DNA of 64,000 nt from Ornithodoros turicata (lineage: Eukaryota; Arthropoda; Arachnida; Ixodida; Argasidae): positions 2,204,447 to 2,268,446 of the forward strand of contig NW_026999318.1 in the NCBI RefSeq assembly GCF_037126465.1. Reading direction: 5' to 3'. Each line of letters starts with the position of its first letter. Within the stretch, counting starts at the first letter, position 1. This document shows positions 11,100 to 21,837 of this stretch, piece by piece. The translations under genes and the position numbers were made by a program. The notes below the pieces were generated by a model. The model made no database searches, had not been told where the DNA came from, and was given only the letters and a program-made list of their open reading frames with translations.

Positions 11100-11600
11100 C
11101 CCGGCGTCGGGAACTTGGCGCCCCCATCGCCGGGCAGCAACCGCAGTAGCCCCCTCCTGCACTCACGGTTGGGTCGTCGCAGGAGGGAGACCCCCACGTA
11201 AAGCTGTGCGTGGCTTTCCCGTGTCTGGGGAAAGGGGGATCCTGGCGGTTGAGTGGACCCGGAGGTTGTTTAGGACCCTTCAGGGCCCCTCCGGGAAAGC
11301 AACACACCGCTTTGGCCCCTGCTTCCCATAGACGGGTGGTCCTGGAAGGCCCGCCCAGGTCTATTCACCTAGTCGCCATCTCCCTTTTCATCACTTTCTC
11401 TTCCTTGGTCTCCTTCTTTCTCTCCTTTTCCTCTTTTCACCTTCTTTGGTGGCAAGGGTCAACCTTGGGCAGTCTTTCACTCTCCAGAAGCTGCGTTTGG
11501 GTATAGTGTAGGCGTACCTGCTACTGCGTCAAACGCGGTCCCCTGGTTGGGCTCCGTGGTGGGCGGCAGGACCCTTGCATCGAATTGTATTGTCACCTTT
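11100..11600 (+). promoter_or_regulatory. 5' UTR/internal promoter region of family A LINE
   Basis: A roughly 500-bp leader shared by the copies at 11100, 13114 and 52774, with only the start present at 6674. Conservation is concentrated in the first ~330 bp and in the block GGCAAGGGTCAACCTTGGGC. LINE leaders carry internal promoters; no TATA box is seen, as expected for this class (inference). Confidence 0.55.
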
Positions 11601-12833
11601 ATGGCTTCCTCTTCTTTAAAACCCCGAGATCGGAATCGGAAACTGTTCCGCACCGAGTACCAGCAAATTGATTTAAATACCTCAACACCCGAACCATGGT
11701 TTGCAAAGTTTCTCGTTGTCCACTCGAATGATGACACAAGACTACTGTCAAAGGTATCTCCTTTTGTAATAGCGAAAGCACTTGAACAGCTGATAGGTAA
11801 AGAATACACTGCAAAGAAACTGGGCTCTGGAGATATCCAGGTCCATGAAAAGCGAGAGCAAAGCAGTGCGCTTCTTTCACTGACAAGCATCAATGGGATA
11901 TCTGTCACAGTAAGTTCACACCGGAGTCTCAACATTGTTAAAGGAGTAATTTCTGAGAGCGACCTTCTTGACTGTTCGGAATCGGAACTTCAAGAAGGCC
12001 TACAACAGCACGGTGTGGTAGCCGTAAAGCGAATAGTCATGCGTAGGGATGGGAAAGAAATCCCAACAAAGCACATAATCCTTTCTTTCAAGCTCCACAA
12101 GCTGCCAGACACAACCAAAGCCGGTTACCTCAGTTGCAATGTGAGGGCTTACATCCCAAATCCGAGTCGCTGTTACAAGTGCCATGGGTTTGGCCACGGT
12201 TCTCAGGTATGCCGTGGGCAGCCCGTCTGTGCCAAGTGCTCCGGCAAAGACCATTCGTCAGAGTCGTGCAGCAATGACTTTCAGTGTGCCAACTGCAAGG
12301 GTAACCACCCTGTTTACTCCAGATCATGTCCTTGTTGGAAGGACGATAAACAGATCCTCAAGCTGAAAACGGAGCAAAATATCACATACAGTGAAGCAAA
12401 GGCACAATTGGCGTTGCAGAAGAAAAGAACCTTCTCTGATGTGGTGCGCAGGGGAGTGGCACCACTCAGAGTATCGGTGGAGACCCAGACCTCTGGGGCT
12501 CCCCTCCACACTCCCCAACACAAAGAGAGGGACACTGAGGGTTCTCCTCCAGTGGCCTCTCAGACGAACAGCCAGGGAGATGCAATGTTAACCTCATAGG
12601 AGGTTGTTGCATCCCCTTCCGTTTGGGACGGGATTGCCATGGGCCTGTCTCAAAACACGAGTCAGAGCATGGACCTCGATGACGACGACTGCTGCTCTCA
12701 GAAGTCGTCTTCGAGTCTACCAAGTCTTTCCACGGGCAAGGAACAGAGAGGGAAAAAAGCTGGCCGAGGACAAGGAGGAAAAGCCAAGGAACAACAACAA
12801 AGGGTTCCTCCACCGAGAATACAAGCTCCTTAA
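11601..12833 (+). pseudogene. ORF1 (CCHC-knuckle protein) of LINE A1, frameshifted near its end
   Basis: The Met at 11601 (MASSSLKPRDRNRK) aligns with the starts of the other copies and is preferred over the upstream in-frame Met at 11547. Residues ~190-250 hold the knuckles CYKCHGFGHGSQVC, CAKCSGKDHSSESC and CANCKGNHPVYSRSC. The frame ends prematurely at 12599. The true C-terminus (SMDLDDDDCCSQKSSSSLPS, then basic) continues in another frame to 12833. The role is to bind LINE RNA during retrotransposition. Confidence 0.85.
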
Positions 12834-12924
12834 TCCCTCCGCATTCATGGACAGTTGTTCCACACGGTGTTTACGCCTTAGATTAGTTCAGTCCATATTC
12901 TTTTTCCTCTTCTGTGCATTTCTT

Positions 12925-13113
12925 ATGGGTTCCCAGAGCATTATTCAGTGGAACTGCCGGGGTCTGCTGAAAAATCTTGATGACGTCCACGATTTGGCAG
13001 ACAAACATCATGCTGTCTGTTTCTGTCTCCAAGAAACAAATTTGATTCCAGACACCCCTTTCCACCTCCGACGGTGGAACGTTTATCGTAACGACCGAAC
13101 AGATACGGCACGT
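12925..13113 (+). pseudogene. ORF2 of LINE A1, first piece (APE endonuclease start)
   Basis: Met at 12925, then IIQWNCRGLLKNLDDVHDLA and CFCLQETNL, the first metal-binding motifs of an APE-type endonuclease. It is cut at codon DTAR by insertion of LINE A2. Confidence 0.85.
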
Positions 13114-13609
13114 CCCGGCGTCGGAAACTTGGCGCCCCCATCGCCCGGCAGCAGCCGCAGTAGCCCCCTCCTGCACTCACGGGTGGGTCGCCGCAGGAGG
13201 GAGACCCCCACGTATAGCTGTGCGTGGCTGTCCCGTGTCTGGGGAAAGGGGGATCCTGGTGGTTGAGTGGACCCAGAGGTTGTTTTGGACCCTTCGGGGC
13301 CCCTCTGGGAAAGCAATACGCCACTTTGGCCTCTGCTTCCCATAGACGGGTGGTCCTGGAAGGCCCGGCCAGGGCTATTCAGCTTGTCGCCATCTCCTAT
13401 TTTCCTTACTTTGCCTTTCATCTCCTCCTCCCTGCTCTGTTTTTCTTATTCACCTTCTTTGGCGGCAAGGGTCAACCTTGGGCAGTACTTCTTCCTTAGA
13501 AAACTGCACTCGGGTATAGTGCAGAGGCAGTGTTAACGTGTGGGACACGTTCCCTTGTTGGGTACATGGTGGGTGACACACTTCTGCACCACATCACATC
13601 CTCCACTTT

Positions 13610-14839
13610 ATGGATAACACACACTCAAAAAAACCTGATCGGCGCCACAAAAGGCACCGCACCGAGGACCAAACATTACAGTTCTTCAACTCCACTGCAG
13701 AACCATGGTTCCCGAAGATCCTCATCCTTCAGGCTGAAGATCAATCAAAACCCCTAGCTAGCGTATCTCCTTTCCTCATTGCGAAAACTTTTGAACAAGT
13801 CATTGGTAAAGTATACAATGCAAAAAAGTTGAGAACTGGTGACATCCACGTTGATGTACAGAGCAGGCAGCAGAGCTCAGCACTGTTGTCCCTAAAGCAA
13901 ATTGGTGATATTCGAGTTTCAGTGACGGCACACCGCACACTCAACACAGTCCGAGGCGTTATATCTAGTGAGGAGCTACTGCAGTGCTCCGAAACAGAGA
14001 TCGAGGAGGGCTTAAGAGACCAAGGGGTGATCAATGCCAAACGGATATCCATCCGCAGGGACAACAAGGAAGTACGGACTAGGCACATTATTCTGTCTTT
14101 CCAATTGCACATGCTCCCCACAGAAATAAAGGCTGGGTATGTAAACTGTCACGTTCGACCTTACATACCCAGCCCGCGTCGATGCTTCAAATGCCAGAGA
14201 TTTGGCCACCATTCCCAAGTGTGCCGTGGACACCTGATATGCCCCAAGTGCGCGGGCGACGGTAATGACCATACACCAGAGTCGTGTAAGAGTGCTTTCC
14301 ATTGTGTGAACTGCGAAGGCAACCACCCCTCTTATTCAAGAAGCTGCCCACGCTTTAGCGAGGAAAAAGAAATCTTGAGAATTAAGACTGTACAGCAGCT
14401 GACATACAAAGAAGGGAAAATACAACTGGAGTTTCAGAAAAAGGGATCTTTCTCTGAAGCGGTGCGTCGGGGAGTGGCATCGCTCAGAGTATCCGTGGGG
14501 ACCCAAACTTGTGGGCCTCCACTCCACACTCCCCAAACACAAGAAAAGTCTGCGGAGTGTCCGCCTCCGCCGGCTTCCGCCACAATCTCAACGGAGGTTG
14601 ATGGCGCGCTTTCAGTTTGGGATGGGCTCGCTGGGAGCTCATCCCAGACTGCCACACACTCAATGGAGCTTGACGACGATGACTGCATGTCGCAGAAATC
14701 GTCGTCAAGTCTTCCGAGTACGCTGGACCAGGGAGGTCCTTCCCAAGGGAAGGAGCAACGAGAAAAACATGGAGGTCGAGGTAGAGGCAAGGCAAAAGAG
14801 AAACAGAGGCTTCCCCCGCCAAGGGTCACACCCCCTTAA
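13610..14839 (+). CDS. LINE ORF1 protein, intact (409 aa)
   Basis: An uninterrupted frame starting MDNTHSKKPDRRHKRHRTED, basic at the N-terminus. Residues ~45-130 include LASVSPFLIAKTFEQVIGKV and KKLRTGDIHVDV, the conserved LINE ORF1 block. Residues ~190-245 carry three CCHC knuckles (CFKCQRFGHHSQVC, CPKCAGDGNDHTPESC, CVNCEGNHPSYSRSC). The tail is acidic/serine-rich (MELDDDDCMSQKSSSSLPS) and then basic. It ends 49 bases before the ORF2 Met. Nucleic-acid chaperone role by family. The only intact family A ORF1 in the window. Confidence 0.85.
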   Translation: MDNTHSKKPDRRHKRHRTEDQTLQFFNSTAEPWFPKILILQAEDQSKPLASVSPFLIAKTFEQVIGKVYNAKKLRTGDIHVDVQSRQQSSALLSLKQIGDIRVSVTAHRTLNTVRGVISSEELLQCSETEIEEGLRDQGVINAKRISIRRDNKEVRTRHIILSFQLHMLPTEIKAGYVNCHVRPYIPSPRRCFKCQRFGHHSQVCRGHLICPKCAGDGNDHTPESCKSAFHCVNCEGNHPSYSRSCPRFSEEKEILRIKTVQQLTYKEGKIQLEFQKKGSFSEAVRRGVASLRVSVGTQTCGPPLHTPQTQEKSAECPPPPASATISTEVDGALSVWDGLAGSSSQTATHSMELDDDDCMSQKSSSSLPSTLDQGGPSQGKEQREKHGGRGRGKAKEKQRLPPPRVTPP

Positions 14840-14887
14840 CACACAATGTGCAGAGTTCCTTTGCTCTTCTTTATTTCCATTCTAATT

Positions 14888-17563
14888 ATGGGACAGGTAT
14901 TCCTTCAGTGGAACTGCCGAGGCCTCTACAGTAATATTGATGATGTACACGACATTTTTGAAAAATACAGAGCTGTCTGCTTCTGCCTGCAAGAAACATA
15001 TCTACACAAAGAAAACTTGAACCCTTTCCGTCGCCATAATGTGTTCAGGAAGGACCGCACAGACAGCACACGTGCATCTGGTGGTGTAGCTGTAGTCCTT
15101 CCGCAGTGCATACCTGCAAAACACTTTCCACTCGTTACAGACTTGGAGGCAGTAGCAGTCGAGGTGTGCCTCGACAGGAATCTCACGATATGTTCGCTCT
15201 ACCTGCCCCCATCAGTGGTAATAGAGCAAGGAGATTTCGAAGACCTATGCAAGCAACTCCCACAGCCGTTTATGATTTTAGGCGACCTGAATGCCCACAA
15301 TCCTTTGTGGGGAAGTGCAACAGTAGATGCACGGGGAAAAATGTTGGAAAGAGTGCTACTTTCAGGGTCACTCTGTCTTCTGAATACTGGGTTACCTACC
15401 TATGTGAACTCTGCAACACAAAATTTTTCCTCCATCGACATTTCACTATGCAGCCCATCCATTTTCCAGTTTCTTGCCTGGACAGTTGAACAGAATCCTC
15501 GGGGGAGTGATCACTTCCCTATAGCCTTACATTTCCGAGGTCCTACAAACAGTCTCATGATACGACCACCACGGTGGAAACTGTCGGAGGCAGACTGGAA
15601 TGTGCTCAGAGAAGAAGCGAATTTGGCCTCTTTGTCTTTCGAGATAATGTCGCTCGAGGAAGCAAATAATTTTGTCACCCAAATAATTATAGGCGCTGCT
15701 GAACGAGCCATTCCACAAACATCTGGATGTCTTCCCAAACACCCCAAACCTTGGTGGACTCATGAATGCAAGAAAACACGGAGGGAACAAAACCGTGCAT
15801 GGGGCATCTTTCGTCGATACCCAACGCCAGCAAACCTCCTTTCATTTAAGAAGGCACGTGCCAAGGCCAAATGGACCAGAAAGCAGGCAAAGCGATCCTC
15901 CTGGTGTAGATTTGTTTCCTCTTTGACACAAAGAACTCCATCTAAAATAGTTTGAGATAGGCTTCGAAAGATTAAAGGAGACTAGATTGGCTTTTCAGTT
16001 CCTTTGCTTGAGGTCAATGGTATTCCATGTAGCAACTTGGGTGAGCAGGCTGACGTGCTTGGTCAACATTTTCATGACGCACCAAGTAGTTCTCAGTACA
16101 GCAAGAACTTTCTGCTCGTGAAGCAACAATCCGAAAGACACGTGTTTCCAGTCAAAGGTGGGGAGAGGCATTCGTATAACCAGCCTCTTACAATGGTGGA
16201 ACTCCTGCGAGCACTGTCTTCAGTAAAAATCAGTGCTCCCGGATCAGACCGTATCACATATTCCATGCTTATGCACCTGTCAGAGGGGTCAAAACAAGAT
16301 CTGCTTAAACTCTTCAATAAGGTCTGGGACAAGGGGCAGATGCCATCATCATGGAAGATGGCTACAGTTATCCCATTGCTGAAACAAGGGAAAGATCCCT
16401 CAAGTCCATCCAACTACAGACCTGTAGCCCTCACAAGTTGCCTAGGGAAAACGTTCGAGCGAACTGTCAACCATCGTCTGGTACACTACCTCGAACAAAA
16501 TGGGTTATTAGACAAATACCAGTGTGGGTTCAGATCGGGGTGTTCCACTGTTGACCATCTTGTTCGCTTGGAAACATCCATCAGAGAAGCCTTTGTGAGA
16601 AGGCAGCACTGCATGTCAGTGTTCTTCGATCTGCGAAAGGCTTACGATACCACTTGACGGTATGGTGTCCTTCGTGATTTGTACTCTGGTGGAATACGTG
16701 GTAAATTGCTGCAATGTATCACGGACTTCCTTCGGGGACGCATATTCAGAGTCAAACTTGGCACAACACTGTCACGCTCATTTGTACAAGAAAATGGCGT
16801 CCCGCAGGGATCTGTGCTCAGTGTCACCCTGTTTATTCTTAAAATGAATTCCATTGCAAATGTCATTCCCCCTTCGGTTACGTACTCTCTATATGCGGAT
16901 GATGTTCAAATTTCATGCTCTTCTGCTAGCATATCGAGATGTGAAAGACAACTTCAAATCACCATCAATAATCTTGTAAAGTGGGCAAGTGAGAACGGCT
17001 TCAAGTTCTCAGCTGAAAAAACTGTCTATGTCCCATTTTCCAGACTCAGAGGGAGTTTCCCCGATCCCTCGCTTACAATGAACCGTGAAGAACTTGTTGT
17101 GAAGAGGGAACACAAATTCCTTGGTGTCATCTTTGACAAAAAACTTACATTTGTTCCCCACATCAAGGACTTGAAAACTAGATGTGTGAGGGCGTTGAAC
17201 CTTCTTAAGATTAGCGCCCACAGATCCTGGGGGGCAGACCGTGAAACGCTGCACCGCATCTACAACTGTGTCGTCAGAGCTAAACTCGACTATGGGTGCA
17301 TAGTGTACGGGTCAGCACGACAGTCTGCTCTTGAATGCATAGATCCTGTCCACCACCACGCTTTGCGATTAATCCTGGGAGCATTCCGAACATCGCCTGT
17401 GCAAAGTCTCTATGTGCAATGCAATGAGTGGTCTCTCGAAAGACGACGGGCCTACCTTGGAATCCTCTACGCACTAAAAATTTCCAGCTACACAGAACAC
17501 GCCGCACTCTCATGTGTTACGGAGACTCGTTTTGAGCAAATGTTCTTGAACAAGCCAAGAGTA
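14888..17563 (+). pseudogene. LINE A2 ORF2: APE endonuclease and reverse transcriptase, three stops
   Basis: The Met at 14888 (MGQVFLQWNCRGL) is preferred over the upstream Met at 14846. APE motifs: CFCLQETYL, LGDLNAHNPLWGSATVDARG, SDHFPIALHF. Reverse transcriptase: APGSDRITYSMLMHLS, FFDLRKAYDTT, QGSVLSVTLF, LYADDVQIS. One reading frame runs throughout, broken only by stops at 15953 (TGA), 15983 (TAG) and 16655 (TGA). The first and third replace tryptophan codons of the sister copies. It is interrupted at 17563 by the Tigger element. Confidence 0.88.
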
Positions 17564-19705
17564 CTGTAAACGTATTTATTTTCGCGGTGTATTAATTTTC
17601 GCGAAATTCGCGATTGCCGAAAATTCGCGAAAAATTGTACTCGCGAATAAAGTCGCAAAATCCCGATTTGTAACTATATATAATTTTCTCAGCCAAGGCT
17701 CTAAATAAGAACGATTCAACTCAGTAACAACACATCTATTTATTTCAAAGCCAACTCACGTTCTTCCAGCAAGTCCCGCTTGTACAAAGCCTGACCGAAT
17801 GGCCACCTCACGCTTAGCAATCTCCTCATAAGTCTCAATCAACCACGCAGCGTGAATGGGTTTGACGACTGAAGCTCGAAGATCTACCTTGATTGAAGAT
17901 GGAGAAGAGCCCTTGTCCAGCATGGCTTTAACACAAGCTGCATACCATTTCGTGAACTTCTCACGGATGGCACCTTTCAACAAGGAGTCCACGGCGAGGT
18001 CGTTTGGCTGTAGCTCGCCGGTACAACTTGCAGGAACAAACACGTACTCGATATTATTCGACGTCAGTTTCTGAAGAAAGCTTTTGGTGCGATGGGCTGC
18101 AAATACGTCGAAGATGCATAATGCGCGCTGTTCCCGGTTTCCAGAGCGATTTCGATGTTCTGACACATACGGGATGATGATTTGGTCAACGTAACGCAGC
18201 ATGGTCTGCTCATTGCTCCAGTGATTCTCACTGTGGTGGACATCCCAGTCGCTCGGAAAGCTCACCTTCGGGTGGCACTTGTCTGTTTTCCCCGCATAAA
18301 TCAGTTGGGGGGGCAGGAGTCTCCCTGAAAGGCTGGTTGTCACGAGAACCGTCATCTCCCTCTTGTCGTCCATGCCTACGATGTCCACCTGCTTCGCTCC
18401 TTGGCTTGCCATCGTCCACTGGCTCACAGGAACCAGCTTAACACCCGTTTGGTCGAAGTTCAGCAAGAGATCGTCTGGGATGTTGTGTTCCGCGCGCTTC
18501 GACGCAACTTCTTCGACGAAAGCTGCTCTGATGCTTTCAAAGTTGTCCGGGATCTTCCGAGCCGCCCTTGTGCCCTTCCTTTTCGTGAAGCCAGTTCTGC
18601 GAAGGAATGACTGTGCCCAGGGTTTGTCCAATATTAATGAGCCTCCGAACTCGGGTAGAAGGGATGGCTTGAGCGACTCCAAAATGCCTGTAGCAGCGGC
18701 GATCAAAATTCGGCTGTTGACGATGCCCCCGGCGTTCCGTAGTCCTTCGATGTACACTTCAATGTCCTTGTCAATGTCACCAAGAAGCGTTTTCGCGCCA
18801 CGCAACTTGTGAGGTAAACACTGCACTTCTTTACTAGCAGCAGCCGCGGCCCGACATTCTGCGTAGTAAGCGGCCTTCATGGACCGCACGGTGCTTTCGC
18901 TGATTGCTTTTTCTCGGCCGACAGAAAACTTCCGAACGGCTGCCAGATTGCCGTTTTCTGCAGCATACTTGCCGATGTTGTACCGAAGTTCACCGTCGTA
19001 AAAGCTGTAGGAGCCCCGCTTCCGTTTTCGTCTGCAGTCCGCCATGTCAACCTCGTGGACGTTGTCATTTGCAGTCGAGAACGCACGCTTCTCACATGAT
19101 GTCCGTGATGCTCGTGGAGACGGCAGCCATGGCGTATGATGCGTGTCGATTGCCCGTGGTTCCGTAGGTTTGAAATAACGTAGTAACGACATCCTTGCAG
19201 TCCGATACTGAAGCGATCCGTGCAGCAATCCTGGTGACTGACACGCGTTCCTCGCTCGTGATCAAATGAAGCAGGGTCAGTTTCGCGTCACCAAACAAAA
19301 TTTTTCTGACCCGTTCTCCTCACCCTTCCTCGTGAATGTTCTAGAAAATTTGGCGATTGCCATGCTTCTAGCTCATCGGACCTCCCTAATCCCTCGAAGA
19401 ATGTTTCTTGGCTTAAGTGACGTGACTAACCATTATCCTTTCTGAGAGGTCCGGGAGACTTCCCTTTGAGGAATGATAGAGATAGACCACACATGCCCAG
19501 AAAAGGAGGCCTGGTAGAAGTCATTTGAGGTCACCGGGGAAAACCGCTCGAAGCACGTGCAACGCGGGCGCTGACCTCGGAGCCAGTTGAGGGAAAGGAA
19601 TACTGCTCTGAAATCGCGAAATTAAGTACACGCGAATAATTTTGGAATTGACCGATAAGGCGATTCGCGAAAATTAATACACCGCGAAAATAAATACGTT
19701 TACAG
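17564..19705 (-). mobile_element. Tigger/pogo-type DNA transposon, complete
   Basis: A 2142-bp element with 42-bp near-perfect terminal inverted repeats starting CTGTAAACGTATTTATTTTC, flanked by TA on both sides (17562-17563, 19706-19707). Excising it restores the LINE ORF2 frame exactly, which confirms the boundaries. Additional CGCGAA motifs lie just inside both ends. It carries one long transposase frame on the minus strand. Confidence 0.93.
17756..19228 (-). CDS. Tigger-type DDE transposase, apparently intact
   Basis: 490 codons without a stop. The Met at 19192 (MSLLRYFKPTEPRAIDTHHT) is an alternative and perhaps more likely start, giving 478 aa. Residues ~70-240 contain the CENPB-like DNA-binding helices (YNIGKYAAENGNLAAVRKFS, WAQSFLRRTGFTKRKGTR). 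The catalytic acids are in LLNFDQTGVKLVP, ALCIFDVFAAHRT and GELQPNDLAVDSLLK, i.e. a DDE_1-type triad. It cuts and pastes the element at TA sites in the nucleus. The open frame among decayed neighbours suggests recent activity. Confidence 0.92.
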   Translation of the reverse strand: MLHGSLQYRTARMSLLRYFKPTEPRAIDTHHTPWLPSPRASRTSCEKRAFSTANDNVHEVDMADCRRKRKRGSYSFYDGELRYNIGKYAAENGNLAAVRKFSVGREKAISESTVRSMKAAYYAECRAAAAASKEVQCLPHKLRGAKTLLGDIDKDIEVYIEGLRNAGGIVNSRILIAAATGILESLKPSLLPEFGGSLILDKPWAQSFLRRTGFTKRKGTRAARKIPDNFESIRAAFVEEVASKRAEHNIPDDLLLNFDQTGVKLVPVSQWTMASQGAKQVDIVGMDDKREMTVLVTTSLSGRLLPPQLIYAGKTDKCHPKVSFPSDWDVHHSENHWSNEQTMLRYVDQIIIPYVSEHRNRSGNREQRALCIFDVFAAHRTKSFLQKLTSNNIEYVFVPASCTGELQPNDLAVDSLLKGAIREKFTKWYAACVKAMLDKGSSPSSIKVDLRASVVKPIHAAWLIETYEEIAKREVAIRSGFVQAGLAGRT

Positions 19706-19707
19706 TA

Positions 19708-21673
19708 ATTCGTCCATTTAGCTTACGAACACGGCAGAATGCTGAATTGTACAGTTTTACGCTCGATTATTCCTCACTTTCAAAATGTAATGAAAGAATA
19801 CCTCCTTGGCAGCTAGTTATACCGTCAAACTTTTCCTTAACAAGGTACAACAAGAGAAACACAAACACTGCAGTTTTGAAGCAGGAGTTTGAGACTTTGA
19901 GGGAAAGTTTCGGCGACCATACTGCCTTCTATACAGATGGATCAAAGAGTGAAGCTGGTGTATCGTGCGCTATGGTAACGGAGAACGTCACAAGGGCTAG
20001 CCGCTTACATCAGAAATTTTCAATTTTCAGCTCTGAAATCATTGGCCTGATGCTACACTGTTAGAAAAATTTATACCTTTTGGGGTATAAACGGCTTGTC
20101 CCAGGGCGCATACCTTTTGAGGTATAAACGCTATACCTTCCTCAAGGTATACTATCTTTATACCTCCCTGAAGGTATATTATTTGCACCACAGGGTATAA
20201 AAATATATTCCTTGAGGGTATACGTTGAAGACCTTGTGGGTATAATTGAAGAAAACGGTAATATTCGATGTGTTTCAGCGTCATATCCGAGTGGCGGCTT
20301 CCCAGCGCAGCTTTACACAAATATTGAAAAAAAAGGACCAAAGGAACGATAACAAAAAAAGAAAAAGAATACCTGGAGACTCTCGCGCACAAACTCAGGA
20401 TGTGAATCGGAGAGGAAAGAAATTAAGTAACAATTAGCATTAAATTGGAAACCAAGAAGCAACACCAACAAATAGTTAGAAAAAATATTTCCAGGAGCAG
20501 TTAGCATTTGCTGGAGAACAGATACATATATACAACACACCGCGGCTACACATGGTGGAGACCATCCTTCGCCCGGGAAACAACTTAAGAAGTGAGGGCG
20601 TGTAAATTTATGTATTTTGGGATCAAACAATTGGATTCCAGATGTCACTACCCAATATAATTAGAATGCTACTCTATTACTTACTATGTTTTTAAATCAA
20701 CTTATTGTTTACCTGAGATGATATAGTCGCCGTCACAAATTAATGTGATCCCAGATGTTGCGGAAGAAAAGGTATACAAAACGCTGAAGGTATAATCGTA
20801 GCATAGAAGTACTTTTTTTATACCCTCAGCTGCCGCGGAAGGTATAGAATCAGAGATCTATACCTTACACATGGTTTAAACAGGGCATAGACAGTGGTGA
20901 CGAGGTATAAATGTCGTACTCTAGACCTTATTTATACCTTTTTTATTTTATACACCTTTTCTTCTAGCAGTATAGCACTGCGCTTCATCCTTGAAAATGG
21001 AATTTAATCATCCGTAGTCTACACAGATTCGCTCAGCGCTCTGCATGCTATTTGTGGACTGCAACGAACAAAAAACACTCTTGTCCAGCAAGCGCGATAT
21101 CTTTCCAACACAGTTCTCAACAGGGGTAATTGCCTAACCCTTTGTTGGGTGCCCAGCCATGTAGGCATACAGGGGAATGAAAAAGCTGACCGGGCTGCTG
21201 CTGAGGCCGCGCCTCGGGTGAGATCACCCCTATTGGCTTTCCTCATCAGGATTTGAGACCCCTGCTGAGGAGGGCGATCAATAATAAGTGGCAGGAATTT
21301 TTGGACCACACAAAAGGATAACAAGTTGCACATGATAAAACCCTATGTGAGAAGTCCCGGGCCAAGTCCATCAAACCGTTTACAAGATACATTAGCCTCC
21401 CGACTGAGAATTGGACACACGTACTTGACACATGGCTTCTTACTCCGACGTGAGGACCCTCCTATATGTGTTCATTGTGGGGTCCAGCTGACCATTTTAC
21501 ACATTCTCTGTACATGCCCTTCTTTTGAGGAGCAACGCAAGAAATACTTTCAACAATTTTATAAGTATTGCCTGCCATTCCACCCGACCTTGTTAATCGG
21601 TGACGAACCAGTTGTGCCATTCCAAAAAGTCTTGCAATTTGTAGAATACATTAATATTCTCAATAGGCTTTGA
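19708..21673 (+). pseudogene. LINE A2 ORF2: RNase H and C-terminal CCHC
   Basis: The ORF2 frame resumes exactly after the Tigger TA duplication (KPRV joined to IRPFSLRTRQNAELYS). RNase H motifs: FYTDGSKSEAGVSCAMV, then (after the MITE) VVYTDSLSALHAI, and LCWVPSHVGIQGNEKADRAA. The C-terminal cysteine/histidine motif CVHCGVQLTILHILCTCP ends the protein at 21673. A stop at about 21014 and a frameshift at about 21250 are present. RNase H after the polymerase supports I-clade-like assignment. Confidence 0.85.
20056..20972. mobile_element. mariner-like MITE rich in TATACC motifs
   Basis: 917 bp between TA dinucleotides (20054-20055 and 20973-20974). The ends match as inverted repeats: CACTGTTAGAAAAA and the complement of TTCTTCTAGCAGTA. 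Removing the insert plus one TA joins the LINE RNase H frame as GLMLALRFILENGI, aligned with AIILALNYILQNRI of the family B copy, which fixes the boundaries. The outer ~200 bp at each end are packed with GGTATA/TATACC motifs. No coding capacity. Confidence 0.82.
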
Positions 21674-21784
21674 AGTTTTAACTTGTCCATTTTAGACTAC
21701 CACAGCTTGTTTTATTTACAAACCTAGTTTTTGTTTAATTACATCAGTATAGTTTTAACTCAGTTTTATGTACTCACCAGCATT

Positions 21785-21837
21785 TGGCCCATTATGGCCA
21801 TAGTTGTCGATGCGCCATAAAAATCCTAATCATCATC
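21785..21837 (+). promoter_or_regulatory. 3' terminal stem-loop and tail of LINE A2
   Basis: TGGCCCATTA pairs imperfectly with CGATGCGCCA 23 bases later, followed by AATCCTAATCATCATCA. The family B LINE has a perfect version at 30043-30075. Such 3' structures are used by some LINE polymerases to recognise their own RNA (inference). Confidence 0.5.

Larger units (their letters stand above)
13114..21837 (+). mobile_element. family A LINE copy A2, full length but for inner insertions
   Basis: Inserted into LINE A1, with AGATACGGCACGT duplicated at 13101-13113 and 21838-21850. It holds the leader (13114-13609), ORF1 (13610-14839), ORF2 (14888-21673) and a 3' UTR with a (ATC)n-type tail AATCATCATCA. 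Inside ORF2 sit a Tigger-type transposon (17564-19705) and a mariner-like MITE (20056-20972). With the two inserts taken out the LINE is about 5.7 kb. Confidence 0.9.

Noticed and set aside
20056..20980. CACTG direct repeat as the MITE target duplication
   Set aside because: It does not restore the LINE reading frame, whereas a TA duplication does.
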